Position numbers and translations under genes: made by a program. From CAZFMJ01 sp964520045 (GTDB lineage Bacteria; Elusimicrobiota; Elusimicrobia; Elusimicrobiales; CAZFMJ01), in assembly GCA_964520045.1 (NCBI GenBank), contig CAZFMJ010000038.1:1-25649 (forward strand): 25,649 nt of DNA, in the 5' to 3' direction. Positions 16,453 to 24,465 of the stretch are shown here, piece after piece (position 1 is the stretch's first letter; each line of letters begins with the position of its first letter). The notes beneath the pieces are model-generated. The model was not told the DNA's origin and made no database searches. It saw only the letters and a program-made list of their open reading frames with translations.

Positions 16453-19196
16453 ACACACACGTAAATTCTATAGCAAGCCGGCTGAGCCTGCGCCTGCCGC
16501 AGAAGGAATCTCTGGAAATACTTGCGCGTCTGTGCGAACTGTTGCCGCTTGAAAAAGGGACAGACATAACCAAGGCATTGGCCGCTTTACGGGCTGATTT
16601 TCCCACGGTGGAAGACTTTGAGCGTAATTTCCCGTCTTTATGCTTTGCCCTTGCCACCGGCGTCGGCAAAACACGTCTTATGGGCGCTTTTATATCTTAT
16701 CTGCACCGTGCAGAGGGGATACGCCATTTTTTTGTGCTTGCCCCCAACCTGACCATTTATAACAAACTTATAGCGGACTTCACGCCAAATACGCCCAAGT
16801 ATGTATTTCAGGGGATAGCTGAATTTGCGGTTACACCGCCCGAAATAATTACAGGCGATAACTATGAAAGCGGCAGAGGCGTGCGTTACGAGGCCGGCAA
16901 ACAAGGGTTACTGCCCGGGATGGATGAAGCCGTGCACATAAATATTTTCAATATTTCCAAAATAACAAGCATTGAAACGCCCAAGGGGGCCGCCAAAACC
17001 ACTGTGCCGCGCCTGCGGAGGCTTCAGGAATACATAGGTGAAAGTTATTTTGAATATCTTTCAAAACTGGACGACTTGGTACTGATTATGGATGAGTCGC
17101 ACCGTTACCGCGCTTCCGCCGGCATGAAAGCTATAGGTGAACTTAAACCTATTCTCGGCCTGGAGCTGACCGCCACCCCGCATATTGAGAAAGCCGGAGG
17201 CACAATACCGTTTAAGAACGTGATTTACGGCTACCCGCTTTCCAGCGCAATGGACGATGGATTTGTAAAAGAGCCGGCGGTTGCCACCAGGGAAAATTTT
17301 GACGCAAGCAATTACGATGAAGCGGGTTTGGAACGTCTTAAACTTGAAGACGGCGTGCGTCTGCACGAGAACACAAAAGTCGAGCTCGAGGTCTACGCCA
17401 GGGAAAACGGCAAGCCGATAGTCAAGCCGTTTATACTTGTCATTGCCAGAGATACAGCCCATGCAGATGACCTTCTTAAGCGCATAGAAGACGATTCCTT
17501 TTTTGAAGGCCGCTATAAAGGCAAAGCCATAGTTGTGCACTCTAACCTGAAAGGCGAAGAAAAAGACGAAACGATAGAACAACTGATTAATGTTGAAAAA
17601 CCCGAGAATCCCGCAGAGATCGTTATACATGTCAATATGCTTAAAGAAGGATGGGATGTCACTAACCTTTACACTATTGTGCCGCTGAGAACAGCGAACT
17701 CAAAAACTTTAGTCGAACAATCCATCGGACGCGGCCTGCGTCTGCCATACGGCAAGCGCACAGGCGCTGCCGCCGTTGACCGCCTGACAATAGTTTCACA
17801 CGATAAGTTTCAGGAGATAGTAGATTACGCCAACAGCCCGGAGTCCATTATCCGCGGCGGCCTGAAAATTATCCATATTACCAACGAGAAGACGAAACCG
17901 GTAATTGTCGCTTCGGAACTTACTTACAGGATAGACCAAGGCGCTAAAGGCGGCGTTTTGCCGATTGCTGATTCCTTGCCGCTCTTTGAGACTCCCAAGG
18001 AGCGGGAGGCGGCTAATGCTGTTCTGACTGTTATACGTCAAGAATTCGAGCGCTTGCCCAGCTCAACGGAGCTCTCTAAACCGGAAATTCAGAAACAGAT
18101 AGCCAAAAAAGTTGAGGAAATTATTACGCCTTCCCAGCTGGAACTTAAGGGCATTGGACCAGTGGTGGATGTGAGCAAAGTAGTGGCCAAAACCGTTAAA
18201 TTATATCAGGAACTCTCAATAGATATTCCTCGTATCACTGTTCAGCCTGTGGGTGACGTGCGCAGGGGATACAGTGAATTTAAGTTGAATTTATCAAAAG
18301 TACAGCTTCAGCCGGTAGACCACCAAATACTTATACAGGAATTGCATAAACGCGAGCTTCATCGGCTGGCAAGCGGCGATGGAATTGTGATAGAAAAACA
18401 TCCCGAAGATTACGTCGTGCGCGGTCTTATTGACTTTAATGACATAAACTATGATGAACATTCAGACCTTCTCTACAAGCTGGCGTCTCAGGTTGTCAAT
18501 CACCTTAAAACTTATCTGAAGACTGATGATGAATTGCTTAATGTCCTTCAATATCACCAGCAGTCGCTTGCCAATCTGGTACATGCCCAGATGCAGGAAC
18601 ATTATGAGGAAAAAGCCGCGGCTTATGAAGCTCATGTCAGCAAGGGCTTTACAACCCTGCGTCCTACAAATTACTCCATGCCCGCTGATGAATCCGAACG
18701 GGATGTATATGCTCCCGTTGAAAATAAACACGACATTACAAAGATGATATTCGGCGGTTTCCATAAATGCCTTTACAGGGCTCAAAAATTTGACTCTGAC
18801 CCGGAAAGGCGTTTTGCTGTTGTTTTGGAAAACGATAGAGATGTCCTAAAATGGTTTCGCCCGGCCAAAGGCGATTTATGGATATATCATAGCGGCGAAA
18901 GCGCCTATGAGCCGGATTTTGTAATAGAAACCAAAACTGCAAAATTTTTATGTGAAATTAAACGGTCTTCGGAATTGATGGACCCTGTTGTGTTAGAGAA
19001 GGCTCGGGCAGCCGCTATATGGTGTCAGCATGCCGCGGAACATGAAGGCAAGTATGGCGGAAAAACATGGGTGTATCTGCTGATACCAGACAACGTAGTG
19101 GCTGATAACAAAACGCTGCAGGGTTTTGCTTCGGCATATACTTTTCGCGAGAATAAGCCGGATAAGATTACCGATACGCTGAGTAACCCGTCATGA
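16449..19196 (+). CDS. Type III restriction Res-like helicase-nuclease
   Basis: This 915-residue superfamily-2 protein has motif I LATGVGKT (K74), motif II DESH (215-218), LTATPH (motif III) and SIGRGLRLP (motif VI). A C-terminal PD-(D/E)XK nuclease has D823 in YEPDFVIE and E836-I-K838. This order of helicase then nuclease matches Res subunits of type III restriction enzymes, which track along DNA and cut when two unmethylated sites are found. The partner Mod is two genes upstream, separated by the YhcG-like gene, whereas classical mod and res are adjacent. The start ATG overlaps the YhcG stop as ATGA. Confidence 0.85.
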   Translation: MNTHVNSIASRLSLRLPQKESLEILARLCELLPLEKGTDITKALAALRADFPTVEDFERNFPSLCFALATGVGKTRLMGAFISYLHRAEGIRHFFVLAPNLTIYNKLIADFTPNTPKYVFQGIAEFAVTPPEIITGDNYESGRGVRYEAGKQGLLPGMDEAVHINIFNISKITSIETPKGAAKTTVPRLRRLQEYIGESYFEYLSKLDDLVLIMDESHRYRASAGMKAIGELKPILGLELTATPHIEKAGGTIPFKNVIYGYPLSSAMDDGFVKEPAVATRENFDASNYDEAGLERLKLEDGVRLHENTKVELEVYARENGKPIVKPFILVIARDTAHADDLLKRIEDDSFFEGRYKGKAIVVHSNLKGEEKDETIEQLINVEKPENPAEIVIHVNMLKEGWDVTNLYTIVPLRTANSKTLVEQSIGRGLRLPYGKRTGAAAVDRLTIVSHDKFQEIVDYANSPESIIRGGLKIIHITNEKTKPVIVASELTYRIDQGAKGGVLPIADSLPLFETPKEREAANAVLTVIRQEFERLPSSTELSKPEIQKQIAKKVEEIITPSQLELKGIGPVVDVSKVVAKTVKLYQELSIDIPRITVQPVGDVRRGYSEFKLNLSKVQLQPVDHQILIQELHKRELHRLASGDGIVIEKHPEDYVVRGLIDFNDINYDEHSDLLYKLASQVVNHLKTYLKTDDELLNVLQYHQQSLANLVHAQMQEHYEEKAAAYEAHVSKGFTTLRPTNYSMPADESERDVYAPVENKHDITKMIFGGFHKCLYRAQKFDSDPERRFAVVLENDRDVLKWFRPAKGDLWIYHSGESAYEPDFVIETKTAKFLCEIKRSSELMDPVVLEKARAAAIWCQHAAEHEGKYGGKTWVYLLIPDNVVADNKTLQGFASAYTFRENKPDKITDTLSNPS

Positions 19197-19218
19197 ATTC
19201 ATGAGTGAGGATATTTAT

Positions 19219-20442
19219 ATGACCGACCAATCTATCGTATGCCCGCATTGTGGAAAGAAAATTCCGCTTTCCGAAGCATTAACTCATCCAATTGAAGAAA
19301 AGCTTCGCAAAGAATTGGAAAGTGAAATTAAGAAAAAGGAACGCGACCATGAGACCGCAATAGAAGCTCTAAAAAAAGCACATGAGCAAAAAATGGCCGC
19401 TGAGCGCGCCGCTATCGAGAAAACCGCAAAAAAACACGCAGAGGAATCTGTGGCTCTTGATTTTAAGGATGTAAAAGCTCAGCTTGAGGAAAAAACCAAA
19501 TCACTCGAGGATGCCCAAAAACATGAGCTGGCATTGCTAAAGCAAAAAAGGGAACTTGAAGAACGTGAGCGGTCATTGCGGTTAGAAATGGAGCGAAAGC
19601 TGGACAATGAGCGGACTAAAATCCGCGAAGAGGCGTTGGCCAAAGCAACTGAAGAACATCACCTGAAGGATAAAGAAAAGGACAAGCAGCTTGATGACAT
19701 GCGAAAGCAAATAGAAGAATTGAAAAGAAAAGCCGAACAAGGCTCCCAACAAACACAGGGAGAGGTGCAGGAACTGGAATTAGAAGAAGTCCTTAACGCT
19801 AATTTCCGCTCTGATGCGATTGAACCAGTCGCCAAGGGCGTGCGGGGCGCTGATGTCTTACAGCGAGTCGTCTCTTCTTCCGGAAAGACCTGCGGGAGCA
19901 TTCTTTGGGAATCCAAGCGGACCAAAGCCTGGAGCGACGGGTGGATTCAAAAGTTTAAAGACGATCTGAGGGAAGCGAAAGCTGACACAGGCATTATCGT
20001 CTCATCGGTTTTACCAAAGGACGTCAATCACTTTGGCTGCATTGAGGGCGTATGGGTAACAGATTTCCCATCTGCCCTTGGACTAGGGACGGCGCTGCGC
20101 GCAGGCATCCTTCAATTGGCGCAGGTACAGAACGCCTTGTCCGGGAAGGGTGAAAAGATGGAGTTGATATACAAATATTTATCCGGTCCTGAATTCCGGC
20201 ATCGCATTGAAGCAATAGTGGAAGCATTTGTAGCGATGAAAGGCGACCTAGACTCCGAAAAACGAGCGATGGAAAGGACGTGGGCGAAGCGCGAAAAGCA
20301 GATTGAGCGGGTCATTCACAACACTTCCGGTATGTACGGCGATCTTCAAGGGTTAATTGGGGCCACTTTAACGCCGATTCCATCATTAGAGCTGTCACCA
20401 GAAATAGAGTCTTCTACCTCGGCAGAAACAGATATCCAATGA
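19219..20442 (+). CDS. DUF2130 coiled-coil protein
   Basis: I prefer the ATG at 19219, which has GTGAGGA about eight bases upstream; an ATG at 19201 would add six residues. The N-terminus has CPHCGKK (8-14), half of a zinc ribbon. A long charged coiled coil follows (about 30-185), then the DUF2130 core with GSILWESKRTKAWSDGWIQK. That segment has an E-x-K and resembles a diverged PD-(D/E)XK fold. The function of DUF2130 is not established to my knowledge. The gene starts 22 bases after Res and continues the operon, so it may act as an accessory nuclease or DNA-binding factor. Confidence 0.78.
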   Translation: MTDQSIVCPHCGKKIPLSEALTHPIEEKLRKELESEIKKKERDHETAIEALKKAHEQKMAAERAAIEKTAKKHAEESVALDFKDVKAQLEEKTKSLEDAQKHELALLKQKRELEERERSLRLEMERKLDNERTKIREEALAKATEEHHLKDKEKDKQLDDMRKQIEELKRKAEQGSQQTQGEVQELELEEVLNANFRSDAIEPVAKGVRGADVLQRVVSSSGKTCGSILWESKRTKAWSDGWIQKFKDDLREAKADTGIIVSSVLPKDVNHFGCIEGVWVTDFPSALGLGTALRAGILQLAQVQNALSGKGEKMELIYKYLSGPEFRHRIEAIVEAFVAMKGDLDSEKRAMERTWAKREKQIERVIHNTSGMYGDLQGLIGATLTPIPSLELSPEIESSTSAETDIQ

Positions 20443-20448
20443 GAAACT

Positions 20449-20841
20449 ATGGGACAATATATCACGAAAAATAAAGCAATTGATAGAATTAATCAGCATC
20501 CGCAAATAAATAGCGCTAACACTCATTTTGCAAATATTAATAACCGCAAGGCCGTATGGTGGCTTGATATCCCATTTATCAAAGTGTCTCGGAGTATTGC
20601 GAGAAAAATCAACTTGCTTCTATATGACAACCGCACAAAAACTCTTCATCATTTATATGTGCCGGTAAAATTCCTTAAAAATAACGCCGGCCTTGTAACC
20701 CGCATTACTGCAAAAAAGAAAAAAGTAATCAGCCTTGAATTATCAGCAGATGCTAATTACTTATTTCAAGATGTCCGGTCCAAGGGATCTGGGGTGAGAT
20801 TTGCAAAATTCGAGCACTGTAAGATTAAAATTAAGACTTAA
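20449..20841 (+). CDS. 130-aa basic protein, unknown
   Basis: This lysine-rich protein starts six bases after the DUF2130 stop, so it is the last clear member of the operon. It has a likely beta-rich middle (KAVWWLDIPFIKVS, then INLLLYDNRTKTLHHLYVPV) and a KKKK run near residue 90. No motif or family is recognised. Confidence 0.6.
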   Translation: MGQYITKNKAIDRINQHPQINSANTHFANINNRKAVWWLDIPFIKVSRSIARKINLLLYDNRTKTLHHLYVPVKFLKNNAGLVTRITAKKKKVISLELSADANYLFQDVRSKGSGVRFAKFEHCKIKIKT

Positions 20842-21020
20842 GGCAGCACATCATAAAAAAAATTTATGAAATACTGGAAAATTTATTGTATGGAAAAACA
20901 GTGGCCAGGGCTCTGGCGAAAGTATTTCCAGAATCAGGCTGTTGCTGTCGGGTTTCCTGCTATTAGGGGCAATGGATATGGCAAGGCATGGAAATTGAGC
21001 GACTCATCAGGGGATCCTAA
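20842..21020. other. 179-bp gap between operon end and TIR gene
   Basis: Holds the 55-codon fragment and an A-run (20855-20862). No clear terminator or promoter was found. The operon may read through into the TIR gene. Confidence 0.4.
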
Positions 21021-21033
21021 ATGGCAACATTAA
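20866..21033 (+). pseudogene. 55-codon remnant, EVE/PUA-like N-terminus
   Basis: This short frame begins MKYWKIYCMEKQWPGLW and continues with QAVAVGFP. That spacing of tryptophans and the (I/V)A(V/I)G(W/F) step recall the first strands of EVE/PUA-like modified-base readers found in defence islands. It stops after 55 codons, where such a domain would be about 140, and its end overlaps the start of the TIR gene by 13 bases in another frame. It is most likely a 3'-truncated relic, though a short real gene cannot be excluded. The family match is from memory and weak. Confidence 0.4.
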
Positions 21034-22124
21034 GAGCTGTTGACATAATCACTCTTCAAAAACTTTTTAAAATGGACGGGGGCTACGTCCTGGATTTGTC
21101 AAAAACAACTTTTGCTGGAATTTGCCGTAGTACCGTGGGAATAGATATTTCCGGCGAAAAATATTCACATCGTGGCAACTCGTCAGCGAAACGATTAATG
21201 GCATTCTGGGAAACCGAAGATAATATAACCGTCGGAAAATTTTTAGGTGAATTACTAAAACTACTTGAAATCAATGGAATTGATAACAATAACCGCAACT
21301 ATACAACTGCCAAACTTATTGTCGAACGGCTTCTCAACTCTCAAAATCAATCCATACAGAGCGTAGATATGGATACTTCTACTATATGGAACAGTGGGAA
21401 GATGAAATTTTTTATTTCTCACCGTGACAATAAAAAACATGAGGCAAAAGAATTGGCAAAAAGGCTAGAATCATTTGGAATTAGTAGCTTCGTCGCTCAT
21501 GATTCTATCGCGCCAATGACAACGTGGAAAAATGAGATTTATAAAGCTCTTAAGACAATGGATGCCTTCGTGTGTTTTATTACCAAAGATTATTATGAAA
21601 GCATTTGGACTAATCAGGAGATTGGTTTCGCGTTAGCAAAAAATGTTCCGATATTTCTATATAGCGTTGATAAAACTGACCCTCAAGGGTTTAATTCGGA
21701 TATCCAAGCGATAAAACTGCAGAGTCGATTGTTTGATTGTATAACTAAACATTTCCAGAATCACCCGCACTTTAAAAGAGCATTAATTGATACTTTTATT
21801 GATGCGAAAGATGGTTCATTTGCGCACGCTAAACAATGTTTCTGCCGTATAATGAACTTAAAATTTGTGGACACGGAAATTGATGAAATTGTAAATGCAA
21901 TAAATGGACAAGCAAGATATATCAATCAACTCCAATGCCTTCTAACCGATACTGTTCCGAAAGAAGAAAGTAAAATAATTGGCGTATTACAAGGCACGCC
22001 TTATAGGGATTTGTTGTCAAAAATTTTAAATCAGTATTCTCACAGTCGATACAAGTTGATAAAAACCGATAACCATGATTATCAAATTATTGATTCAGCA
22101 AAAAAGAAAATAAGGCACTCATAA
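21021..22124 (+). CDS. TIR-domain protein with N-terminal defence module
   Basis: This 367-residue protein has three parts. Residues about 1-90 hold FKMDGGYVLDLS, VGIDI, KYSHRGNSSAKRL and FWETE, a pattern I recall from the small N-terminal domain of AbiJ-like and other abortive-infection proteins. Residues 128-225 are a TIR domain: MKFFISHRD, then W196-T-N-Q-E200, where the glutamate is in the place of the NAD-cleaving residue. The last 140 residues are unclassified. TIR proteins of this kind deplete NAD or make signal nucleotides when triggered. The gene is AT-richer than the operon before it and lies after the EVE-like remnant, consistent with separate acquisition. The trigger is unknown. 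Confidence 0.78.
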   Translation: MATLRAVDIITLQKLFKMDGGYVLDLSKTTFAGICRSTVGIDISGEKYSHRGNSSAKRLMAFWETEDNITVGKFLGELLKLLEINGIDNNNRNYTTAKLIVERLLNSQNQSIQSVDMDTSTIWNSGKMKFFISHRDNKKHEAKELAKRLESFGISSFVAHDSIAPMTTWKNEIYKALKTMDAFVCFITKDYYESIWTNQEIGFALAKNVPIFLYSVDKTDPQGFNSDIQAIKLQSRLFDCITKHFQNHPHFKRALIDTFIDAKDGSFAHAKQCFCRIMNLKFVDTEIDEIVNAINGQARYINQLQCLLTDTVPKEESKIIGVLQGTPYRDLLSKILNQYSHSRYKLIKTDNHDYQIIDSAKKKIRHS

Positions 22125-22204
22125 TGAGGGCATAATGGCGCATTTTTGAAGAAATTCAAATATAATAATGCAAGGGAAATTACTAGGACAGGGAGAAACA
22201 GCCA

Positions 22205-23209
22205 ATGCGTGAATCTGAACTTTATAGACCAGTGGCGAAATACTTTAAAAGTCAGCATGGTTGCCTTCATAAAGCAACTTGGATTGCAGGATCAGGAAAA
22301 GATCTCGCTTTCCCCGCTGGCTTTGGGAAACGCAAGCCCGATGTCGTTGCCTGTAAGGCGCATCCGATTAAACCCGAAATCCACCTTGCGGAAGGTAAAT
22401 TATTAAATCTTCCAACTCACGGTTTTGAGGAAACTATTAATCAGCTTGAAAGTTTTAGGCCATATGCTGATTATCTTTGGGCGGTTTTCCCGGCTGAGCA
22501 GTGGACATCTGCCGTAAACAATCACGAACGCTGGCTTTCCCAACTCCGTCAACGGGGGTACGGAATGCTGCTTGTGAATGGATCTCGAGTGAAAAAGGAA
22601 CTTGAAGCTTTATCTAATTCCAATGTGGATAAGGAATGCAAAAAATCCATTCTTGAGGAAATGCTCGGAGACTCTGATGAACCACTTGTTTTGTCTACAT
22701 TAAGCACCAATACCGCAAAATCGGCAATGCGCGCTGCTGCGCGAGTCGCAGAAATTATGTCAGGCACTATCCGCGATATTCTTGGAAAAAACTGTAAGGA
22801 AAGCACTTGTACTGCTCCTTGCTACCCTAACTCTGCTGCGCCATTTTTCACTCTAGGTTGCATAGATTTCAGCAAAGGATACATTCAAGGGGATCCTTTT
22901 AGCACGTATTTAAACGATGGACGAGCCCTTATATGGGTATGGCGTTCCTATGGGAACCTTTGTGAGAATGAAAAAATTATCCGAACAGCTGTCGCCAAGC
23001 CACATCCAATAGATACATATTTTCATGCTGACAATGATAATTGGCAATGGATTTGCCGTCCTCTTTCCGAACTCTCTTTAGAATCGATAAAGGCATCAGG
23101 TTATCTTGCTGAGTTCTCATTAGGCCGTGCAATCCCTATTAGCGACAGAACACTGAAGGGGATTGCTGCCGATCTGCGTCGCCTAATAGCTTGGACTAAG
23201 GATTCGTAA
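22205..23209 (+). CDS. PD-(D/E)XK-like protein, 334 aa
   Basis: The first 110 residues look like a nuclease fold: K-P-D46-V-V, then E63-G-K65, then FEETINQLESFRPYADYLWAVFP, which fits the strand-helix-strand that follows the catalytic lysine in this superfamily. The remaining 220 residues have a cysteine-containing stretch (about 198-205) and no recognised domain. A GGGAG lies about a dozen bases before the ATG, and a perfect TATAAT at 22161-22166 could be part of its promoter, but no matching -35 was found. It may be a stand-alone restriction-like enzyme or the DNA-cutting half of an unknown system. Confidence 0.6.
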   Translation: MRESELYRPVAKYFKSQHGCLHKATWIAGSGKDLAFPAGFGKRKPDVVACKAHPIKPEIHLAEGKLLNLPTHGFEETINQLESFRPYADYLWAVFPAEQWTSAVNNHERWLSQLRQRGYGMLLVNGSRVKKELEALSNSNVDKECKKSILEEMLGDSDEPLVLSTLSTNTAKSAMRAAARVAEIMSGTIRDILGKNCKESTCTAPCYPNSAAPFFTLGCIDFSKGYIQGDPFSTYLNDGRALIWVWRSYGNLCENEKIIRTAVAKPHPIDTYFHADNDNWQWICRPLSELSLESIKASGYLAEFSLGRAIPISDRTLKGIAADLRRLIAWTKDS

Positions 23210-23311
23210 GAATGCAAGACAATCCCGTTGGTATTTATATTTTGGAATAAAAATGATGCACTATTTTGAATCGTGAAAGAAGTTATGTAAAACTGAGGAA
23301 CAAAAACTTAA

Positions 23312-24064
23312 ATGGCTGAAATAATTGGAAATCCCGGGCACAACGCACTCGAAGAATCCCATAAACGATTTCGGATAAAAGGTTGGACATGTTATATTCT
23401 TGTCCTTTTATCCGGCGTGTTTTTAGGCTGGATAATTCCAGTGAAACTGGTTACATCTTTTGGGAGCGTTTCGGTTTTTTTGTTTCTTTCACTGCTTGCG
23501 GTGGTCATCTTTCGTAAAATGGATAGATTAATGTCCCAATATGAGAAGGCGCGAAAAAATTGGAGAAAGGGTGCTGACGGTGAAGAATTAGTATCAGAAA
23601 TCCTTCATAGTCTTCCTGATAATTATGTGGTCGTGAATGACATATCAAAACGCTTTGGAAACATTGATCATGTGGTTATCGGACCAAGTGGAATTTACGT
23701 TATAAATACCAAAAACTGGCGTGGGACAGTCACGCTGGATGATAATGGTGAATTATTGTGGAATGGGAAAAAAACGGATAGGCCAGAAGTCCACAATTTT
23801 TCTCATGCCGTAATGGATTTTCATGGAAAGATTAAAGCCTTGTGTGAAAAGGATTATTTCATTAACGGAATTCTGGTATTCGTAGGGACTTATGTGCACA
23901 TCGGAGACACACAGACTAAACATATCCATTGTCGGACTGATGAACAACTTATTGATTACATCCAAAATGAAAAATTTACGAATCGGTTAAAGCCGGAAGA
24001 TATCAAGCACATTCGCAAAGCTGTAATTGAAATGACCCGCATGGATGATAAATTCGCAAAGTAA
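23312..24064 (+). CDS. Membrane-anchored NERD-domain protein
   Basis: This 250-residue protein has two membrane helices (about 25-43 and 50-67) and then a NERD domain: KGADGEELVSEIL, IDHVVIGPSGIYVINTKNWRG. NERD is a nuclease-related fold, and the glutamate usual before the lysine is Asn-Thr here (INTK), as in several membrane-linked members. It faces the cytoplasm by charge distribution. It is common in defence and plasmid regions, and its role is not established. A 102-base gap before it holds nothing recognisable. Confidence 0.8.
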   Translation: MAEIIGNPGHNALEESHKRFRIKGWTCYILVLLSGVFLGWIIPVKLVTSFGSVSVFLFLSLLAVVIFRKMDRLMSQYEKARKNWRKGADGEELVSEILHSLPDNYVVVNDISKRFGNIDHVVIGPSGIYVINTKNWRGTVTLDDNGELLWNGKKTDRPEVHNFSHAVMDFHGKIKALCEKDYFINGILVFVGTYVHIGDTQTKHIHCRTDEQLIDYIQNEKFTNRLKPEDIKHIRKAVIEMTRMDDKFAK

Positions 24065-24091
24065 CGCTTCAGGGGGACAACTTGGAGGATT

Positions 24092-24277
24092 ATGACCGAA
24101 TCTACCGGGAAATCTTGCTGGACTTGTGTGTTTCACAACATTGCCAGCGCGGCATTTTTAGGCACATGTACATGGTTTGAGAAAAACGAAAAAGGCGAGA
24201 ATAAAGATATTCCGCCGGATGTAGTTGATAAAGGCTGTAAGCACTGGAAAGAAAAAAAGAACAGCGCCACTGCATAG
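24092..24277 (+). CDS. 61-aa four-cysteine protein
   Basis: Cysteines at 9, 12, 26 and 49 in the pattern CWTC...C...C suggest a small metal-binding fold, with a KDIP...DKGCKHW end. GGAGG lies three bases before the ATG. It follows the NERD gene by 27 bases and is probably co-transcribed with it. I do not know its function. Confidence 0.6.
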   Translation: MTESTGKSCWTCVFHNIASAAFLGTCTWFEKNEKGENKDIPPDVVDKGCKHWKEKKNSATA

Positions 24278-24465
24278 ATTAAATTGGCGGCATGCCCAAT
24301 TCTGGGGACCGGAAACCGGGGGACACGGGACGCTGATGACTACATGACTAATCTGCGAACGGCGACGCAATTTTGTTTCATGATTCGCCGAATGGGAAAA
24401 ACAGGCGGCGGGATAGGGTGGTTTAATAGAATTTGGTTGAAAAACTGAATTACAACAAGGAAAAC
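24278..24465. other. G-rich non-coding stretch
   Basis: Contains TCTGGGGACCGGAAACC and GGGGGACACGGGACGC (about 24300-24335), a style of text I associate with repeats near REP-linked transposases, but there is no transposase here. It shares the word TCTGGGGA with the left edge of the window (about 25-32). No promoter is evident before the next gene. Confidence 0.3.

Noticed and set aside
17061..17630. 189-codon open frame on the minus strand
   Set aside because: Lies wholly inside the Res-like gene, whose motifs are clear. Its product has no recognisable domain and no ribosome site.
20449..20841. 130-aa protein as antitoxin of a toxin-antitoxin pair
   Set aside because: No DNA-binding motif is seen and the neighbour DUF2130 is not a known toxin. 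Coupling alone is not enough.
24278..24465. Insertion sequence between the four-cysteine gene and the AlbA_2 gene
   Set aside because: G-rich words resemble repeat ends, but there is no transposase, no terminal inverted repeats and no visible target duplication.
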